This document shows, piece after piece, positions 60,445 to 64,000 of a DNA stretch of 64,000 nt (its first letter is position 1; every line of letters begins with the position of its first letter). This stretch comes from Nocardia coubleae NBRC 108252. GTDB taxonomy: Bacteria > Actinomycetota > Actinomycetes > Mycobacteriales > Mycobacteriaceae. A program made the position numbers and the translations under genes. The notes under the pieces are model-generated. The model saw only the letters and a list, made by a program, of their open reading frames with translations. It searched no databases and had not been told where the DNA came from. The DNA lies in assembly GCF_001612805.1 (NCBI RefSeq), contig NZ_BDBD01000011.1:496001-560000 (forward strand), given 5' to 3'.

Positions 60445-60789
60445 TCACGACCGATGACCGAACGCGACAGACATGTACTCGGCGAAGTAGGTAACCAGCT
60501 CCCGATGCGTTCGGGTGCCCACGATCCGGTCCCTCAGCTCACCGTCGGTGAATATCAGAATGGTAGGCAGGGCGGTGATCCGATAGTCCTCGACCACCCT
60601 CGACCAGTCGTCGTACTCCATTGTCGCGCAAGAAATCGACCGCCCGTGGGTTCCGGCGAATTGCTCGAATACCTGTCTGATCTTGTGCGAATTCGGGTCG
60701 CGACCGCCGTGAAACAGCACCGCAAATAGCGGGTCTCGGCGTTGCACGATCTGGCGAAACGTGGTTGCGTCGGCAATTGTTTCGATCAT
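60445..60789 (-). CDS. Thioredoxin-fold protein without the CxxC active site
   Basis: Protein of 114 residues with the thioredoxin pattern: a first strand LFAVLFHGGRDPNSHKIRQV in which the usual WCGPC is replaced by GGRDPNS, and the cis-proline strand ALPTILIFTDGELRDRIVGT. No cysteine occupies the redox site; a single cysteine is in ISCATMEYDD. It therefore cannot do dithiol exchange in the usual way and may be a chaperone-like or binding variant. Alternative start at 60798. Confidence 0.65.
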   Translation of the reverse strand: MIETIADATTFRQIVQRRDPLFAVLFHGGRDPNSHKIRQVFEQFAGTHGRSISCATMEYDDWSRVVEDYRITALPTILIFTDGELRDRIVGTRTHRELVTYFAEYMSVAFGHRS

Positions 60790-60987
60790 TGTGCCCATAC
60801 TCCATTTACCGGTCCCTACACACCCTCGGCCGGATGACCGCCGCCCCTCTCCCACAACCACGAAGGACGGGCCCGGCGACGACGATCGACCCCGGGCCCC
60901 TCCGAACACTGTTTCGTGCCGGTGGTCAGAGCGAGGGACCCGCGCGATCCCACGCTTCGCCACCGAATCACGAGTTCAGCGAACAAA

Positions 60988-61161
60988 TCACAGGCAGAAG
61001 CCGACCTCGAGCGGACCCAAGTGGATGGGCAAGCACACTTCCACCGAGCCGGACACCGGAGCAGCCGTCGGAGCCTCCGCCGACGCCACGCCGGCGCCGA
61101 TCGCGGTCGCCGACATTGCGATCGCCGCCGCCGCCAGCGGCCGATAGATTCTGGAACTCAT
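60988..61161 (-). CDS. Small secreted peptide, 57 residues
   Basis: The frame starts MSSRIYRPLAAAAIAMSATA with a hydrophobic core and a signal peptidase site after GAGVASA. The mature part of about 25 residues includes SVEVCLPIHLGPLEVGFCL with two cysteines that could form a disulfide. An AGGATGG sequence lies just before the ATG. Such short exported peptides are common in Nocardia and Mycobacterium and usually uncharacterised. Confidence 0.6.
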   Translation of the reverse strand: MSSRIYRPLAAAAIAMSATAIGAGVASAEAPTAAPVSGSVEVCLPIHLGPLEVGFCL

Positions 61162-61730
61162 ACTGCCATCCTCGATAGTGCGATTGTGATGCGTCCCATG
61201 AGCGGGACCGGTCACATCAGATCATGACCCACGAGTAATGTCACGCTTACAGAAATAATTCGCACTACGAGGCTGGGTATGCGCAGCTCGTTCGACCAGA
61301 AGCCACTCACAGGCTAATTTCTCAGCCAGAACACACTTATATATCAATGGAACTCGGAGGCATGTGCTCGAGTTTTCACAGCACGAGTCCGACCTGAAAT
61401 ATTTTGATATGAATTCATAAACTTTAACGGGAACCTTTGTAGGTTACTCCATCGGTATATCACCGGGATAGAACAGCCATGTCCGAATATACAAACTTGC
61501 GGTCGACTCGTTCACGCGGTTAACCAACGAAAATCGGATTGTGCCCTGCGGATAGTCACGCGCAGGCGCCTCCGAACCCCACCATCCCGTGAACGGCCGA
61601 TCCCGTCGCTGACCGCGCGTCGTCGTGCGAAGCTCTCACCGGACGCCCCCTCAACCTCAGTCGCCCAGCATGACCAGCTGCTCCGTCACACACGCCAGGG
61701 AGGCAGTCATGACCAGCTCCGCGAGGCGGT
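61162..61730. other. Low-GC interval without recognised gene
   Basis: About 570 bases; the part from roughly 61240 to 61530 is clearly more AT-rich than anything else in the window and has many AATTT- and TATAT-like stretches. No convincing frame, tRNA or repeat was found. It separates the secreted peptide and lipoprotein genes and may be a foreign remnant or a large regulatory zone. Confidence 0.45.
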
Positions 61731-62231
61731 TCATCTGTCGGACCTGGTCCAGGTCCGGTACTCGGCCTCGCGGGACGGGGTGCCGTTCCATGGATGGTCC
61801 AGGAAGTCCTCGTCGCGTACTTCGGTCCGTCTCGGGAGGTGGGCGCAGACGCAGGTGATGGTCAAGGTGGCTGTGCGGGAGCCGAGTTCGTCGGCTTTGA
61901 GGTCGTGAGCCAGGTCGGTGGCGACCGGGAGGAGGTCGTTCATTGTCGCCGTGCCGGGCAGGCAGAGCTCGAGGTACAAGTCGACCGAGCCCGGTCGCTC
62001 GGCCGACAACGCCGATCTTCCTGCCGCTATACGGACATCCGGTGGGAGGCGGGTGCGCTGCATGAACTTCGACAGGTCGAATCCGGCGATCGTCTGTGGG
62101 CCGGTCACGAATTTGCCCTGGCACGCCAGAACGGTCTGCGGCGGCTCGGGTGGGGCGGTCTCGTCGGATGTTTGACAGGCGGCCATCAGCGCCGCCGCGA
62201 CGATCCAGATCAAGGCTGTCGCGCGTCTCAT
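61731..62231 (-). CDS. Predicted lipoprotein
   Basis: Protein of 166 residues. The leader MRRATALIWIVAAALMAAC ends in a lipobox (LMAAC), so it should be membrane-anchored outside the cell. Two further cysteine clusters, LACQGKF and ITCVCAH, stand in the mature part, and the middle (FMQRTRLPPDVRIAAGRSAL) is unremarkable. The function is unknown. It lies between the AT-rich interval and the lipase gene. Confidence 0.65.
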   Translation of the reverse strand: MRRATALIWIVAAALMAACQTSDETAPPEPPQTVLACQGKFVTGPQTIAGFDLSKFMQRTRLPPDVRIAAGRSALSAERPGSVDLYLELCLPGTATMNDLLPVATDLAHDLKADELGSRTATLTITCVCAHLPRRTEVRDEDFLDHPWNGTPSREAEYRTWTRSDR

Positions 62232-62373
62232 CGGGAATCAGGCTAGCTGTTGCGGGTCATGACCGTATAGGCAGCGCCACCCACCCCTGACCACGCAGCG
62301 ACCGCCGAAGCCTTCGGCACCGATCTCATCGACCCGCCACGCTGGCGAGGGCGCTGCGATTGTCGGCAGAAGC

Positions 62374-63789
62374 CTAGGCCGCTTTCTCTACCGGGTGAGG
62401 TCCGCGCGAAGCGATCGGCGCACCGATCAGCGGCCGCCCGGTTGCGACCGCCAGCGCGGTACCGACCACCCCGATCAGTCCGCGCAGACTCGGCGCTGAG
62501 ATGCTCGATGACAGCACGGTTCGTGTGCTCGGTGGCGCCAACGGATTGGCAGCGATACGGTCCGACAACCAGCCCAAACTCATCGGGGTCGACAGCGGAA
62601 GCAACGTGAAGTGGTCACTCATGCGGTCGCGTACGTAGGTGACGTGGGTGCCCGCAGCCCGGTACCGTTCGACCTGCTCGTCGACACTGCCGCAATGGAT
62701 CACCTGATCATCGACCGGCTGCATCACCAGCAGCGGACAGGCAGGGGCGGACAAACCCAACCGCAGATCGTCGAGCACCGCTCGGATCTTCGGCTCGGCG
62801 AGAATCTCGTCGAGCGGACGCCGTAGGTGCTCGTCGAAACTCTGCCCCGACATCCGCAGCAGCGCGACAATCGGCGGAAGTTTCTCGACGGCTGCCAGCA
62901 ACGCCTGTCCCTCGGGCAGAATATCGGCGTCGAGGGCAGCGTCGAGGTCCGGATACAGCCGACGCAGTGCCGCCACCACCATCAGCGGAAAGCCGGAGAA
63001 TCGACTGCCGTGCAGGCGAAGAAACACTTCACCGGGATCGCCGACCGGTGCGCCGAGCACCGCACCCACCAGGTTCAACTCGGGCGCGTAACTCGGAGCC
63101 ATCTCGGCGGCCCACGCAGTGGCCATGCCACCACCGGAGTACCCCCACAACGCGATCGACGTCCGCGGATGCAGGCCGAGCGGCATGAACGACAGCGCGG
63201 CCCTTGCCCCGTCCAAGCTGCGATAGCCCGGTTCCCGCGGCGCGCCGAAACTTCCCTTCATACCGCCGTGATCAGCGATACCGACCGCCCAGCCACGCCG
63301 GAGCGCATTCGCGATCAGCGGCCATTCGAGCCGGGTGATCGAACCCGGCGCCCGCGTATGGTGGCGCAACACGTAGGACGGCGCACAACGCTCGGTCACC
63401 GAGTCGATTGCGGACTGGAACAACAACAGCGGACGGTCGGGGTCCGCGACAGCCCCAGCCGGGAGCACGACGGTGGTTATCGCGATCTCCGCCCGCCCGA
63501 AAAGGTCGTTGCTGCGGTAGGCCAACTGCCAGGCTTGGACCTGCTGCCGGACCGATCCGAACAGTGACAGTTCGACTCGCCTGCTCCGAATCAACGAGCC
63601 CGGTGCGTAGGCGGCGATATCAGCGGGACAGCGCATGAAGGGGTCGAGAGAGGGGAGCTGCGGGACGTCGCGGTGCGCTTCGGTACTACCCGGCACCGGC
63701 GAATGTTCAGTTTCGGACACGATTTCAGGGTCTTCCCGGGTTCGACAGACGAGCTGTGCGATATCGAAGCCCGGGTCCACAGACCCCAT
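62374..63789 (-). CDS. LIP-type lipase/esterase
   Basis: Protein of 471 residues of the alpha/beta-hydrolase LIP group. The serine elbow is ALWGYSGGGMATAWAAEM, the acid is likely in VMQPVDDQVIHCG, and the histidine in RMSDHFTLLP. The HGGMKGSFGAPREPGYRSLD region before the elbow is characteristic. Mycobacterial homologues hydrolyse triglycerides or other lipid esters. Unlike many relatives it lacks a convincing signal peptide in the chosen frame. The 142 bases towards the lipoprotein gene hold nothing recognised. Confidence 0.8.
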   Translation of the reverse strand: MGSVDPGFDIAQLVCRTREDPEIVSETEHSPVPGSTEAHRDVPQLPSLDPFMRCPADIAAYAPGSLIRSRRVELSLFGSVRQQVQAWQLAYRSNDLFGRAEIAITTVVLPAGAVADPDRPLLLFQSAIDSVTERCAPSYVLRHHTRAPGSITRLEWPLIANALRRGWAVGIADHGGMKGSFGAPREPGYRSLDGARAALSFMPLGLHPRTSIALWGYSGGGMATAWAAEMAPSYAPELNLVGAVLGAPVGDPGEVFLRLHGSRFSGFPLMVVAALRRLYPDLDAALDADILPEGQALLAAVEKLPPIVALLRMSGQSFDEHLRRPLDEILAEPKIRAVLDDLRLGLSAPACPLLVMQPVDDQVIHCGSVDEQVERYRAAGTHVTYVRDRMSDHFTLLPLSTPMSLGWLSDRIAANPLAPPSTRTVLSSSISAPSLRGLIGVVGTALAVATGRPLIGAPIASRGPHPVEKAA

Positions 63790-64000
63790 CTCACAAACGG
63801 CCGAAGGCGACCTTGCCCACTACCGAGCCTAGGCAGCTCCCACCCACTTCGTGCGCAGCAGGACACCAATTGTGTTACCTCGCATCAGTTTCGGCACACA
63901 GGTTGTATCCCGACGCAGCCTCTGTCCCTGCTGAGCAATCGCCGAAAACCCGTGGGTATCGGTTGGTCGAGCGTTTTGGGTTCAGCATCTGAAGGGTGAC
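63790..64000. other. Right-end interval
   Basis: No gene recognised in the last 211 bases. It should contain the promoter of the lipase gene. Nothing else is visible. Confidence 0.4.

Noticed and set aside
1..64000. Search for CRISPR arrays, tRNA, rRNA, insertion sequences and prophage genes
   Set aside because: No direct-repeat array, cloverleaf, transposase DDE pattern, terminal inverted repeats or phage genes were recognised by eye.

Overview
This is a GC-rich actinobacterial chromosome segment, most probably from Nocardia or a close mycolic-acid-containing relative. Supporting signs are the codon use, many GTG starts with ATGA/GTGA overlaps, the mutA-mutB-meaB methylmalonyl-CoA mutase locus, the LigC/primase-polymerase repair pair, several HxxxD (PapA/condensation-like) acyltransferases with MMPL and DrrAB exporters, and above all a four-gene set that matches the nltABCD (nocardiolactone) layout known from Nocardia. 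No rRNA, tRNA, CRISPR array, prophage or insertion sequence was recognised.

Layout. 1-3.1 kb: the end of a PLP-dependent decarboxylase-like gene, a cysteine synthase-rhodanese fusion, and a convergent stand-alone NRPS condensation protein. 3.3-10.7 kb: cold-shock protein, ligC plus primase-polymerase, a DUF4190-like membrane protein, TetR regulators, a zinc-ribbon SDR, DUF2784 and a type II thioesterase. 10.8-19.5 kb: FAD monooxygenase, nucleoside hydrolase plus amidohydrolase, an NmrA-like reductase, a two-component system and a multicopper oxidase (all three of these last genes carry frameshifts at short G/C runs), and an ArsR-SRPBCC pair. 19.7-25.0 kb: meaB, mutB, mutA. 25.1-41.0 kb: the main biosynthetic region.

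The biosynthetic region reads as one co-directional programme: acyltransferase-like protein, GT1 glycosyltransferase, DrrA/DrrB ABC exporter and a second acyltransferase-like protein. After a short minus-strand gene come two OleA-like thiolases (one with and one without the catalytic cysteine), a beta-lactone synthetase-like AMP ligase, an OleD-like reductase, a third acyltransferase-like protein and an MMPL transporter. No OleB-type hydrolase is present, so the predicted end point is a retained beta-lactone on a long-chain lipid, possibly acylated or glycosylated and exported. The mutA/mutB/meaB locus next door could supply or drain methylmalonyl-CoA, but that link is only positional.

41-64 kb is mixed accessory sequence: small lipoproteins, a 33-residue peptide gene with its own promoter and terminator, SDR/TetR and GNAT/TetR divergent pairs with clear palindromic operators, a block of unknown small genes with tandem membrane paralogues, a VIT-type metal transporter, a gene graveyard (PucR, TetR and GNAT relics), a fatty acid hydroxylase, two AraC regulators with a beta-lactamase-like hydrolase, an envelope protein pair with a predicted beta-propeller, a DUF1254 protein, a CxxC-less thioredoxin-like protein, a small secreted peptide and a lipase. 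All functions are inferred by reading protein motifs; no database search was run.
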